From Adiantum capillus-veneris (Eukaryota > Streptophyta > Polypodiopsida > Polypodiales > Pteridaceae): a DNA stretch of 64,000 bases. Position numbers and translations under genes: made by a program. Positions 32,998-44,960 of this stretch are shown piece after piece. The stretch covers positions 67,389,690 through 67,453,689 of the forward strand of contig CM043965.1 of the NCBI GenBank assembly GCA_014529385.2, in the 5' to 3' direction. The notes under the pieces were generated by a model, which was not told where the DNA came from, did not search any database, and was given only the letters and a program-made list of their open reading frames with translations. How positions within the stretch are numbered: the stretch's first letter is position 1; each line of letters opens with the position of its first letter.

Positions 32998-33289
32998 CTG
33001 TGCGTTTTGGGTTGTGCAAGCAGTATGTGCTACACATTTCAAAAAAGAAAATAACAAGTGATAATATCACAAGGCCTGCCAATGAAAAGGACACATTAAT
33101 TTTTAGATAGCTTTACCAAAACAAAATCATAAGCTAGCTTTCTTTCTCATCCTCAATGGGCAATCAGGGACTACTGAGATAATAAAGCAACACATTGGCT
33201 GGTGTTTGGATGAATCATGGCCGATGAGAAAAATTGGGCCAGAGAATTAGACACATTAATTTGAACCACAAAGGAGCAGTTGTGTATCC

Positions 33290-33670
33290 TTAAAGCTTGT
33301 TATAGGAGAGGTCTTGAAATTCTATGGTCATGAGATGCATTAAACTCGCAGGGATGGCACCCACCAGCAAGTTGAACCCAAGGCTCAACATCATTAGGGC
33401 AGTGAATCTTCAGGTATGTTGCCCTCCAATTCATTATCTGAAAGGTCCATGCTACAAAGGTCTAGATCCTCGTTTAAGAGGTCCCCTGCGTAATATCTAG
33501 AGGAGTGCCATGGATTCATCAAAGGAGTTGCGGTGAGAGCTTCTAGTGTTAGGCGTGCAGTCCCAAGTTCTTTACAACCGTTACTCTGAATTCATATATT
33601 GAATGCAAACACTTGACCATGGAGGCCCATTCACATTAAGGAAATTTCTGTTCCCCATTCTTCTCAACTT
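33290..33670 (-). pseudogene. Relic LRR segment of a receptor-like protein gene
   Basis: Reverse-strand reading gives MDLSDNELEGNIPED (about 33455-33405), then after a one-base shift LGFNLLVGAIPASLMHL (about 33385-33320). Both fit the extracellular plant LRR pattern LxxLxLSxNxLxGxIPxxL found near the C-terminal end of receptor-like proteins and kinases. No transmembrane or kinase part is visible. The fragment is frameshifted and short. Confidence 0.55.
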
Positions 33671-33974
33671 GCATCACACTCAAATCAACATGTAAACCAG
33701 TATTTGTAGAATGCAAAAACTGACAAACCTCCATGGCGTCATAGATAACGGTGGTAACAAAAATAAGAAGAAAATCATAGAAGGCAGAAACCCACTAGCT
33801 GCAGAGAGCAGACACAAACTCCGGTGTGTGTTCCAACAAGAATTAAAAGAAAAATAGATGCTTGCGAGAGTTGTTTTGCTAGCAGCATGGTATTGAGGCA
33901 GCTATCAACGACCCAATCCCTGGAGAGATGGGCTCATATGAACATGTTGTGTATGTGATTGCGTTTGGAGAGAT

Positions 33975-34088
<114 letters not shown>

Positions 34089-34454
34089 CTCAAATTAAAC
34101 ACCCATGCGCTTCATGACCCTGACCATGTTGGGCATATCTAAGAGAGGCTATGAAAGTCTGCATCATCGCCACGATTTTCTAACTTTTTTTGCTCAGAGT
34201 TCTTTTCATTGTGATGGAGCCAATGGTCGCAGACATTGGCTTTGGGCAAAGAAAGACAGCTTGCCAGAGGTGGTGGGTTGAAGCGGAGAAATGGGCAAAA
34301 CGGTAGAGGTTGGCAGATCGTGCAGCAATGGCACACAAGCGCAAGAAGTAGTATGGAGGTAGATAGGGTGAGAAGGTTGTACAAGCGAGGGCTGGTAGGT
34401 GGCTCATGGGGTGCGAGGCTGGCCGCTGGAGCTATGGCATGCAGGAGAGGAGGG

Positions 34455-34456
<2 letters not shown>

Positions 34457-34507
<51 letters not shown>
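34457..34507 (+). repeat. (GA)n microsatellite
   Basis: About 50 bp of AG dinucleotides. The flanking 34100-34960 region contains no gene I can support. Confidence 0.95.
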
Positions 34508-34511
<4 letters not shown>

Positions 34512-34971
34512 TGGGGGACATTGGGAAAAGGAGAGCCACTGACATACTTTACCTGGAAATATTCAATCGACACTTCTATAGGCTATTGTCTATGTGCGCT
34601 CACACACCTTGCCCCGCATTCGTGCTCCTTCATGTGTTGCTCTTTCCTCTGTGTTTCCAAATTCCTACCTCTCTCCACCACCATGTTTCGGCTCAACCTT
34701 CTCTACTTGCTCGTCTCTACACCCACTCTGCCCACTTCATTTTTGGTTGCCTAGGAATCACTGCACGACCATAAATTTTCTTCTTCGTTGGCTGCAAAAA
34801 CCATACAGCTCAATGTAATTGAGAGAGAGGGAGAGAGAAAATCTGCCAGATATGGTGGTCCTCAATTTATCACTTGTTTAATGTGAAAGCCATCATGATA
34901 CAACAAGCTAGCTGCCACTACTAACACGGTACACCTCAAATTGAAATGAATCAACCATCCAATGTGTTTTT

Positions 34972-36493
34972 TTTCTTTTTTTAAAAATAATATTCCCTTT
35001 TTCATTAGCAAAAAGGGAAACCATCACTAAGGCCTCCCCCCTTTGGGGCAGGCCAAAAAAGAATCTTCGACGATGCTGACGGGGGAGCGAAACAGAGGAG
35101 GATGACAAAAAACAAAAGTTACATGGGGAAGGCATTGTTTTCGTTGATTGACATAATTACAAAAGTTTACATTCTCATTGATCCTTTACAAACACCATCA
35201 ATCACCAACTACTTCCACTAGGCAGAGAGCTAAGCACTTCCTGGAGGTGCGCTATGAGCCGTAGCCCATTGAAGTGTTGCCTTCTTAGCTTTTCTTCTTC
35301 AGACCTGCAGTCATGCAGTCATCTATCATTCTCTGTAAGTGCGTGTACGAGCCGTCAAGCAAGACCTCCAGTTGCTTATTTATGTTAGCACTGTTGTAGA
35401 ATCCCATGCAGTCATTCAGAACTTTTTGATTAGCTTCGTAGATTCTGCATTGATCTAGCTTGAGCTGGTTAACCTACAAGGAAAATTGAGCAAAGAGTAT
35501 CCTCAGACTTTTAGTCTGGTAAGCATTGTTAAATATGCTCTCGTTCCTTTCACGCCAGATTAGCCAGAAAAATTCTCCTATGATCCTGTTCCAAATAACT
35601 GAAAATACTGAAATTGAATCACCAAGCAGAAATTGTTTCCAGTTGGGGGTGGAGCCCAGAGCTCTGGTCAGGGGGAATAAAATAGTAGCATTAGCAGGAC
35701 AATTCATGAAGAGGTGGGGGATGTCCTCTTCCATTCGCAAGCATCTTCGGCAGGTTCCTGCGTCCATTCCAGCGTCCTTCATTCTGCAGCCTATCCATAC
35801 TGCTTTGTGGAGGATGAGCCACATCACGACAGAGTGCTTTGTTGGGATCCCTCTATTCCATATGTGTTGGAACTTGAACGTCCATTGCTTCTTTGACATA
35901 TTCACATTCCATCTCTTATTGAGGGTGGTGTGCAAGGGGACCTGTAGCTTGGGGGGAAGATTTGGAGGATGGTGAAGTGCGCTGCCACTTGCCCAATAAA
36001 GGGCTTTGGGGAATGTATCAAGTGCCGATGAGAGGGACCACTCCTGACCTTGGGGAAGAATGATTTCCTTGTGTCCAGAAGCATTAGCTCCCAAGGTTGC
36101 AGTTGGTAGTGCCTAAGGAGTTCAGAGTGTGTGAGCCACCTAGCTTCTACTGCATGCCACATGTGCTTCCAAGAGGTTATACCTTTATTGTGGATGTGTC
36201 TTGCAGTTGGTGTCTGGTCTTGGGAGAGAGGGGGGATGGGGGAAAAGACCACCATAAGGATTTCTAAGCTCTGATGACGAGGCTGTGTTTAGATTCCCAA
36301 TTGACCCTCAAGCTGGGTCTATACCTATTCCAAGTCTTCCAGAGCGATTTGAGGAGGTCCGAACCTTTTGTTGATACCTCAAAAGGGACAAAGAAAAGAG
36401 ATGTTTGGAGGCTCCTTGTACTCCTTTCAGTTGAAACATACTCTTAGTAGAAGGTAGACTTCCATATGCATTTGTTGAATGTATTATGCGCAT
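34972..36493 (-). mobile_element. 5'-truncated LINE fragment (non-LTR retrotransposon 3' end)
   Basis: Reverse-strand frames at 36493-36308 and 36255-35902 lead into 36094-35474. The last encodes a reverse-transcriptase zinc-binding (zf-RVT) region: WNRGIPTKHSVVMWLILHKA followed by CRRCLRMEEDIPHLFMNC (CX2CX8HX4C) and a W-rich end (FFWLIWRERNESIFNNA). About 0.5 kb of 3' noncoding sequence follows and ends in an A-rich tail (seen as a T-rich run at 34972-34990). RT and endonuclease are missing, so this is a dead copy of a lineage different from the LINE at 38-42 kb. Confidence 0.75.
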
Positions 36494-37650
<1,157 letters not shown>

Positions 37651-37682
<32 letters not shown>

Positions 37683-37697
37683 TAGATAGATAGATAG
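37651..37697 (+). repeat. (GA)n(GATA)n microsatellite at the LINE 3' end
   Basis: GA dinucleotides (37651-37678) pass into GATA units (to 37697). The LINE 3' untranslated end abuts this array, so on the LINE strand the element ends in (TATC)n(TC)n instead of poly(A). Confidence 0.85.
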
Positions 37698-37750
37698 TTC
37701 TATTATCGTCCTGGGAGGTCAAATATGACCTATGGGACCAAATGAACATG

Positions 37751-40700
37751 TCACGTGGTGTGAGTGGAGTTCATAAGTGACTCTCGATGCTCAAAAATGG
37801 CTGAAATGAGCGTCGCAATAGAGAGTCCACATCGTGGTTGGGAGAGGAAGGTATGTAGGGAGAGCTCATGGCTGAATATATGGGGAAAAGAGGACCTAAT
37901 GTGGTCAAAAGCTGAGCACTCAAGTAGTGTGTGGTACTCACTCTCTCGCACTTGACGAGGGCATAAGGTGCAAAGTCGATGACACTCCTCGCCAGTGCCC
38001 CAACGTCCTGTCTCGCAGCGTAGAGAATGGGAGCTAAGACGAATGGAGGCAATGGTGCGGATCGCACTCAACGGGATGGGCTCAAGGATGTAGGAATGGG
38101 TTCGGTTACCTCGTTCCGAGAAGAAGAGAGATTTGTAGTTTGGGGCAACGTGTGTGGTGTAATGGCTGAAGCGAGAACCTCCAGATTTCTCCCAAGCCAT
38201 GATACATTGGCGTTGTAAGAAGGCCTCATTAACTTGGGAGTCGATCGACGCATCCTTGACCAAGTGACATGCATCCCATCTTCCAAACCATTTCTTGATA
38301 TCAAGCATCCACCCCGAACTTAGTATTTTGCTCTTGCATGTCTTTTGAACCTTTTGACTTGCTTCATATGCGATTCTAGGAAGTCGATGCAAAGGGCTAC
38401 GTTGTGTCTTACGCATGTACTCCACAACCCTTTCCATGCCCAAGACCTCAATGGGAAGCGATCCGGACTCAAGAAGTAAGAGCATGTAGGGTGTTTGTGT
38501 CTTGACTTGGAGAAAGTTGGTGAGAAAACGCTTTTGGACATTCTCAAACTCTTTCCAAGTAGACTTCCCGATGCTTCCACCCCACACCTCCACTCCATAA
38601 AGAAGCACCGGTGTCACCAATGTGTCAAAGAGGTACTTTTTGAGAGCCCAACACTTGATCTCTCCTGCATTGCACATGTTCTCAAATGCATAATAAGCCC
38701 TCTTTCCGGCTTCCAAGCGACGCATTGCACAATCCTTCCATTTATGATTGGATGGAACCTCAAGGCCAAGGTACTTGAAGTGATCTACCACTTCAAGTTT
38801 CTCATTGTTGTATACAATGCATGGATTTTCGTCATTGAGGGTCTTTACAAGCATAACCTTGGTTTTGGATCCATTCACGATCAGCCCGCTATGTAGGCAA
38901 AAGCATTCCAAGACACTCATAAGCTTTTGTGCATCTTCTAAGGTATGTGCCAAGAGCACTACATCATCGGCATAAAGCAAAAGCATGATCACCGCATTTC
39001 CAATCTTAACCTCTTCTATGCCTTCTTGCTGCATAAAATCAAGAACCATGTATTCCAATTCATCAATGAGTAGCCCAAAGAGGGTTGGGGAAAGTGGGCA
39101 TCCTTGTTTGACACCAATAGTGCTTGCAAAAAATTCTGAAATTCCATCTCCCATACGTAATCGACATATCACTTTTTGGTAGATGCGAAAGACTGCATGC
39201 ATAAATTCTCTCGGCACTTGAAGGCTTTGCATACGTCTCCAAAGATTTCCTCGCGGTACCATGTCAAAAGCTTTCTTGAAATCCACAAAGCAACAATACA
39301 ACTTTTTTCCTTTCAATCGAGACGCTTCCATAAGAACTCGAAGAGTGACAAGGTGATCAATAGTGCTATGATGCTTTCGAAAACCTGCTTGGCCAAGCGC
39401 ACGTTTGTCATTCTTTTCAGCCCATTCACTTATCTTCATCTCCATGATACATCCAAATAACTTTGCCATCAAAGAACCAACCATTATAGTGCGATAGTTG
39501 TTCACATTGTTTACATCTCCTCCTTTGTGCAAAGGTTTGATCCAATTTGCACTCCAATCATGAGGCATGCCATACTGAAGTGCAAGGTTAAACATATCGC
39601 ATATCCAATATCGTGTTTTCTTGCTTGTCCATTTAATCATTTCAGCCTTGACACCTTGAAGGTCACCTGCCTTGCGAGTAGCAAGTTTCTCAAGCGCGCG
39701 GCATACATCTTCAATGGTAAAGAAGGGAGACATAAATGGAAGGGAGCTACAACCCTCCATCTTATCAACATTGGGTTGCTCATAGAGGTTCTTACAATGC
39801 ATATACATATCCTCAAGAGTCAAGTCACCAAAGCTCTCAACGCGCTTGCCTTTTAGATTTTGCCAAAACTTGCCACATGCATGTGCTTTCTCTTGTGCTA
39901 AAAGAAGTTGTTTTTCGACTTCCCACCTTCTCCTCTTCTTTTGAACAAGTGCTTTGTATGTGTGTGAACATTCCAAGTAAACTTCCTTGTCTTTGATTGC
40001 ATCCAATCTTAGCAAGTGTTTTCGGGCTTGACTACATTCCATGTCAAACCATTTCTTCTTGGTGCTACCCTTCTTAGACCTTTTGCAAGACATGTGTTTC
40101 ACCGAAAAGCATTCCTTCGCACAAGAGAAAATTACTTCTTTGAAAACTTTCCACTTGCATTCTAATGTTGGGCTCCCTTGATGCTCTATCATGCTTAACA
40201 TTTGGTCCACCATATCAGCATATATAAGTGCTCGTTTGAAGTCTAGACGTAGGTACAAATGATTCACATCATGATTGGAGGCTACATGCTCGGGCCGTTT
40301 ACCACACTTGAGGTCAATACATAACATCCTATGATCCGATTCCGGATTCCATTCACCAAGTGTAAAGCTTTGTATGCATTCTAGAGTGGCTTCTGAGAAC
40401 AACATATAGTCAATCACGCTAGCACCATTGTGCTTTCTACATGTAAAGTCATTGGTGCCTTGCCATAGAGATACACCATTTGCAATGAGCATTCCGGTAC
40501 TATTGCACATATGTAGAAGTGACTTTCCATAGTGATCCACTTCTTTTGCATCATTAGAACTTCGATTATACATGTATGAGTCATCCACTCTTCTTGATAC
40601 ATGCGGCATGTCAACTTGTTGTGTGTCGTGTTGTAACATATTTGTGCGAGCATTCATGTCTCCAAAAACAATGACTTCACCTTGATTCTTGTAATAAGCA

Positions 40701-41131
40701 ATGTCTTCCTCTAGTTCAACAAAGGGCTGATCTCTATCCATATTCAAGCGAGCATAAAAGTTGGAGTCATAGTGAGGAATGTAGCAGCCGGCCACAAACA
40801 TGACTTGACCATTTGGTGGGCTGATTTTCAGCCATAAGTAGCGTTTATACTTATCTTCTTTGACAATGGAAACATCTTTCAAACCCTTTTTGGTCATACA
40901 TGCTATGCCTCCTTGGCCTCTTCGTTGCTTTGCATTTTTGGCCCACATCAAAGAATGTACATCGTATTTGTCAAATCCAAGAATTTGTTGCGCATCATGC
41001 TCCCATGTTTCGACAAGAAGTATCACATCGGAGTCATTGGTAAGCTCATCAATGCCAATTCCCGCATTCCATGGATACCCGTTACAATTCCAAAAGCTTA
41101 TTCGCAAGCGTGAGTTGGTCTCATAGATCAT
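37751..41131 (-). CDS. LINE ORF2: endonuclease-reverse transcriptase, 1126 aa
   Basis: This would nick target DNA and copy the LINE RNA onto it. The ATG is at 41131. An N-terminal APE-type endonuclease occupies ~1-275: FWNCNGY, the catalytic Glu in LLVETWEHD, FGDMNART, and the closing SDHRMLC near 265. The RT domain follows: WIKPLHKGGD.NNYRTI, motif A FVDFKKAFD (~615), motif B GVKQGCPLSPTLFGLL, motif C YADD at ~720, then HFKYLGLEV. A thumb-like region (VTPVLLYGVEVWGG) and a C-terminal zinc motif (CTLCP...H....C, ~1050) complete it. All expected catalytic residues that I can check are present and the frame is unbroken, which is unusual among the decayed elements here. Whether it is expressed cannot be told. 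Confidence 0.9.
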   Translation of the reverse strand: MIYETNSRLRISFWNCNGYPWNAGIGIDELTNDSDVILLVETWEHDAQQILGFDKYDVHSLMWAKNAKQRRGQGGIACMTKKGLKDVSIVKEDKYKRYLWLKISPPNGQVMFVAGCYIPHYDSNFYARLNMDRDQPFVELEEDIAYYKNQGEVIVFGDMNARTNMLQHDTQQVDMPHVSRRVDDSYMYNRSSNDAKEVDHYGKSLLHMCNSTGMLIANGVSLWQGTNDFTCRKHNGASVIDYMLFSEATLECIQSFTLGEWNPESDHRMLCIDLKCGKRPEHVASNHDVNHLYLRLDFKRALIYADMVDQMLSMIEHQGSPTLECKWKVFKEVIFSCAKECFSVKHMSCKRSKKGSTKKKWFDMECSQARKHLLRLDAIKDKEVYLECSHTYKALVQKKRRRWEVEKQLLLAQEKAHACGKFWQNLKGKRVESFGDLTLEDMYMHCKNLYEQPNVDKMEGCSSLPFMSPFFTIEDVCRALEKLATRKAGDLQGVKAEMIKWTSKKTRYWICDMFNLALQYGMPHDWSANWIKPLHKGGDVNNVNNYRTIMVGSLMAKLFGCIMEMKISEWAEKNDKRALGQAGFRKHHSTIDHLVTLRVLMEASRLKGKKLYCCFVDFKKAFDMVPRGNLWRRMQSLQVPREFMHAVFRIYQKVICRLRMGDGISEFFASTIGVKQGCPLSPTLFGLLIDELEYMVLDFMQQEGIEEVKIGNAVIMLLLYADDVVLLAHTLEDAQKLMSVLECFCLHSGLIVNGSKTKVMLVKTLNDENPCIVYNNEKLEVVDHFKYLGLEVPSNHKWKDCAMRRLEAGKRAYYAFENMCNAGEIKCWALKKYLFDTLVTPVLLYGVEVWGGSIGKSTWKEFENVQKRFLTNFLQVKTQTPYMLLLLESGSLPIEVLGMERVVEYMRKTQRSPLHRLPRIAYEASQKVQKTCKSKILSSGWMLDIKKWFGRWDACHLVKDASIDSQVNEAFLQRQCIMAWEKSGGSRFSHYTTHVAPNYKSLFFSERGNRTHSYILEPIPLSAIRTIASIRLSSHSLRCETGRWGTGEECHRLCTLCPRQVRESEYHTLLECSAFDHIRSSFPHIFSHELSLHTFLSQPRCGLSIATLISAIFEHRESLMNSTHTT

Positions 41132-41137
41132 GTGTCC

Positions 41138-42076
41138 CTATTTGTTGGGTGGACTTGCATCCTCCTCAAGTGCCTTTTCTTCTTGAGATGATACCTTAAC
41201 CTTCTTGCTTCTTTCCTCGTATGCTTTGCGACGTACATTTTGTTGCATAAGAGTGCGATCCTCATATACATTACAACCCGTTCCTTTGAGGTAGATCCAA
41301 CCATTGTCAAGGATGATCTTTCTCTTTACCTCATCAGCCATGGTACATACAATAGGTCTTTCTCCCGAGCGAGGGACTCCTTGTTTTCCAACTCGATGTG
41401 CACCATAAGCCATGATTCCTGACATGCCAAAGTGTGTAGCAAAAAACTCTTCAATAGCAACCGCAAGAGATTGGGGTGTTTCCATGCTTTCCTCCTTGAT
41501 TCCACGAATGACGATGTTCTTTGAGCGTTTTGTCGTTCTTGCAATTCTTGAGTGTCCACATTCTCTACATTCTTTGCTTGGACAACGGCTTGCGTGATAG
41601 GAGATGTAGAAACCACATTATCCTTACATATATCCCCATGATTTGGATGCATTTCTCATCTCACATACATCATGTCGTATTGTATCTATCGTTTCCTCTT
41701 TCAATACATGATCACTCTCAACTTTGCTCAAGCGCTCTTTCACTACATTCATGTCCACAAGAGAGCGTTTACATTCTTGAACTTCATTCTCAAGATGCAT
41801 CAAGCGCGTTGTTTGCATTTCAAGAACCTTCTTGAGGTGCTCATTCTCCACAACGAGAACTCTTAAAGTACCATTTTCCATTGCAAGTGCGCGCAACTCT
41901 TCACCTTGCTTGTTGACGGTTTCTTGTAACGAGATCAAGTAAGCCATGATCATTGCTTCCGTTGTTGTAGACGATGTGGTTGGATTAGCATCCAAATTCC
42001 TTGGAGATTTTGCATCATTCTCCATGGCGAGTGTGGCTTTTCCACCCTTGCGAGTTTTGTCTGACATTGCCTTCAA
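41138..42076 (-). pseudogene. LINE ORF1 (nucleic-acid-binding protein), two frame breaks
   Basis: The first frame (42076-41624) starts MKAMSDKTRKGG. It has a leucine/heptad coiled coil (LRVLVVENEHLKKVLEMQTTR and on), typical of L1 ORF1 trimerisation. A second frame covers 41652 to ~41500. A third frame ends at 41138 and contains IVIRGIKEESMETPQSL and VCTMADEVKRKIILDN, which resemble the RRM-like core of L1 ORF1 proteins. The protein is broken by two small indels (about 41630 and about 41530), so this copy probably cannot make ORF1p. Confidence 0.7.
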
Positions 42077-42289
42077 GTCGGCAACAAAAACGCAAAGTTT
42101 TGACAGTTTTTTCAGTTCTGAGATGCTGTTACAGCAAAGCCTTCCATTACACAGAAAAATTCTGTCTTTACATCAATGCGTAGAGGGCTTCGTGCTCTTC
42201 GATTGAGGCTATAGATCACCTAAATCGGAGTTCGGATGAGCAAGTTATGGTCAAAAGAGTGAACTGCTGTCTACTAGGTCAAAAAACGG

Positions 42290-42290
42290 C

Positions 42291-42350
<60 letters not shown>
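42290..42350 (+). repeat. (GT)n(GA)n microsatellite at the LINE 5' end
   Basis: A short GT run (42290-42300) is followed by about 50 bp of GA. With 37651-37697 it brackets the LINE. Confidence 0.9.
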
Positions 42351-42356
<6 letters not shown>

Positions 42357-44140
42357 AGAAATGGAATGTCATAATAATCAATATCTAATTCTCCTAAATG
42401 ATTTTCTCATGTTAAACTGATCATTGAATAGGGGGAAGTGCCAGGGGAGAAAAAGCTAGAATATTGGTTAAGCTGGCAGACCTGCCATAGTAGGGATCCA
42501 AAGGAGGGAAAATAGGGATCCAAAGGGGGGGCCATCTACAAAAGAGAAATGTGCAACGGGCTTAAAAGACCCTAGGGTTCAGCCCATTAAGACTTCCAAA
42601 TGCCAAGGTTCCAAATTCAAAGGTTGTGTCCAAAGGTCAAAGCTTAGGAAATTTGGATGCTTTGTGTGTGTCCCAAAAGTCTTCAACCATCCCTACATAG
42701 GAGGGGGCGAGCCCTAGAAGTAGGAGATGAGAGAGAAACTCACACACACACACACAAGATCCCTTTACACAAAGGGAATGAGGGACGCATGTCAGCTCCC
42801 TAGCCCAGATGCCCACAAGGTGTATTCAATTCCTATTGGATGGCCTTGGAGGTGGACCAATGAGAATTAAGCTAGAGTAAATCCAGTTTAATTAATTTAA
42901 AAACACATAATAAAAGAACCAATAAGAATTAAGCTCTCTATAAGACTATTGGATAGTCTCCCAAGGGGTCCAATGAGCATTCAGCAGCCCAATGGCTTGC
43001 CTGATTCCTATTGGCCAGGAGGCAAAGAGGTCCAATGAGAGTTTAGTTGAATTAAATAATTACCTAAAGCTCTCACAAAAGGGGAAAGGGGGACACATGT
43101 CAGAAGGCTATCACTTATGCTGCTTAATTTCCATTGGCTAAGCCAGGGGAGGTCCAATAGGGCTGTAGCATGAGCATTTAGCAAGGGGGATCGACCAAGA
43201 GAGAGAGGGGGCTGATTTTTGCAAGGCATTATCACACACACACTCACACAATCTCATGTGTGAAGCAAAGAAGTCTCTCTCTCCTTCTCAAGCTTTAATG
43301 GAAAGCTTACCACCTACTCCAAGCTTGTGAGAAGGGAGGCCTACACCAACAACTCTTGGCTTTGTGATGCAAATCCAACCAAGAGCCAAGCTTCAATGCA
43401 TGCTAATCTCCTCTACCATGCTAATTACTAAGCTAAGCTATGCTAATACGAGTGATTATGTGAGGAGATGTACATCTTTCTTGTAAGAATACTCCTTCTT
43501 CCTCTCAATCTACTCTCATACCCCGCTAGCTCTCACCATCTTCGAAGGTGTGTGAGGTCTTGGGTCTGAGACCGTGAGGGAATTGATGTTGTGTTTGATA
43601 AGTGTTTTGCTTAATGCATGAAGTTCCCATCTTCATTGCACTAGCTAGTATTGAAGGAACACAAAGAATTGTATTGTAAAATGTCTCTCTTGATGGGAGA
43701 AACCATAATACAAAGCCTTTTGGAGGGGGGACCGGCTGTCAATTGCTTAATTTCTCTCTCTTTTGAAGTATTGTTCATGCTATCTAACTAAGTGTTATAC
43801 TTTTTGTTGCTCTCTCCACCCAAGCACTCTTGTTATTCTCATTAGGAAGATATTCTAATAAAATGCTCACTATGTTCATGCTATTTTCCGCTACACACAA
43901 GTTACTAGACCATTAAAAGTTACATGGAATGAAATGAAATGTTATATTAACGTGTGTGACTCTAGTACAATGTCAAGGGAGCATAAACATAAAAATAAAC
44001 GAGGGCACCTAGAGTGTGTAGAGATATAAATAGGCTGAAGGCATTAGGGTTCCGTTGCAAGGGAGCATCAGCATGCAGCCAATAGGAAACATGCAGTAGA
44101 ACTGCATGAGTGTTCAAATCAGTCTTGGCTCGCTCTAGAA
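42351..44140. other. Stretch without recognisable genes
   Basis: No reading frame with a domain is present. 42840-43150 has a recurrent phrase (CCAATGAGA(G/A)TTAA / CCAATAAGAATTAAGCTCT / CCTATTGG) at intervals of about 60-70 bp, suggesting an old, degenerate tandem repeat. 43930-44090 shares short motifs with sequence near the LINE 3' end (GTTGCAAGGGAGCAT, ATGAAATGTT.TATTAA). Confidence 0.35.
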
Positions 44141-44149
44141 GGATGTGTG

Positions 44150-44960
44150 CATTTTACGTGCACAGGTGTTTCTTTTAATACAAATATATTTTGTTGGCAA
44201 CGTGTTTAGAGAGTTGCAATATGGAATGTACTTGAGCTTCAACAATCTCAATGGTACTAGTTTTGTCGAGCCAGGTTTAACCTCAACACTAACCTTATCT
44301 TCTCCATTGCTCCAAAATGTGAGTTCCTCAAGCCTTGGCAATTGATCGCCAGCTTTCACAAGGTTTGTCCCTAGCCCACCTACTAAATTGTGCACTTACT
44401 TTTCCAGTCAACTAGCTCATCATGTCTCAAATCTTGCAAATTGAGCACAATTAGCCACCCTACGTTTGGGACTCCTTCCAACCTGTCATCTTTGTAACTT
44501 CTTGTATATTTTTCAATCTCAAAACTTGGAGAACATTAATATTTCTCCCTTCAATATTGCTCAAATGTAGGATCATGCTATGCAGTCTATTTGGATGAGG
44601 GCAGCTATACTTTGATTTGTACTACTTCTACTGCACTTCGAGATCTATATGCATACATGCAAATGATGCATTGATTGACCTACAATACACAAACATTATG
44701 CTCACAAAGCTAACACATATGTGCACGTGTGCAACTCGTGTACTGCACCTGGTGTTGAAGCCTAAGGTGTCAAAATTATCAGTTACAATAACTTACAAAG
44801 CCTAAGGCGTCAAAAGTATTAGTTACAATAACTTACAAAGGCAACCATCGATGAATTCAAGCTCAACATTCCGTCACCCACATTTGGCAGTTTAACCTCA
44901 ACACTGACATTATCTTCTCCATTGAGGCTCGCAACCCCACCAAGTAGATCAACCTCTACT
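44150..44960 (-). pseudogene. Relic LRR region of a resistance-type gene
   Basis: Reverse-strand frames give LPRLEELTFWSNGEDKVSVE and LRLLKLKYIPYCNSLNTLP (44345-44170), ILHLSNIEGRNINVLQVLRL (about 44575-44510), and GLNGEDNVSVEVKLPNVGDG (about 44925-44870). These look like irregular cytoplasmic LRRs of plant NBS-LRR proteins. The NGEDxVSVEVK phrase occurs twice, so at least one repeat is duplicated. Stops and shifts separate the pieces. No NB-ARC motif is seen. Confidence 0.4.

Larger units (their letters stand above)
32497..33083 (+). repeat. Segment with two CT arrays between ~29 bp direct repeats
   Basis: TAACAAGCGATAAAATCACAAGG at 32491 and TAACAAGTGATAATATCACAAGG at 33051 bracket two (CT)n arrays (32711-32768 and 32908-32995). 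The arrays are separated by sequence in which ACGATGTCTGCA(A/G)GG-type phrases recur. A third copy of the flanking motif (TTGATAAAATCACGAGGTCTGCC) occurs near 48937. The nature of the segment is unknown. Confidence 0.4.
37698..42299 (-). mobile_element. LINE (L1-like, APE-type) retrotransposon, near full length
   Basis: Bicistronic on the reverse strand: a ~220 bp 5' region, ORF1 (42076-41138, frameshifted), ORF2 (41131-37751, open) and a ~50 bp 3' untranslated region. The ORF1 stop and the ORF2 ATG are 6 bp apart. GA arrays lie directly against both ends (42300-42350 and 37651-37697), so the element appears inserted in a GA/CT microsatellite. No separate target duplication can be told apart from the repeat. 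Confidence 0.82.

Noticed and set aside
32692-33094. Open frames of repeated Ser-Leu or Arg-Glu across CT/GA arrays (also at 33905-34102, 34139-34774, 49590-50049, 50658-50965, 48327-48623, 55409-55712)
   Set aside because: They are translations of dinucleotide repeats. No conserved flanking protein sequence is seen.
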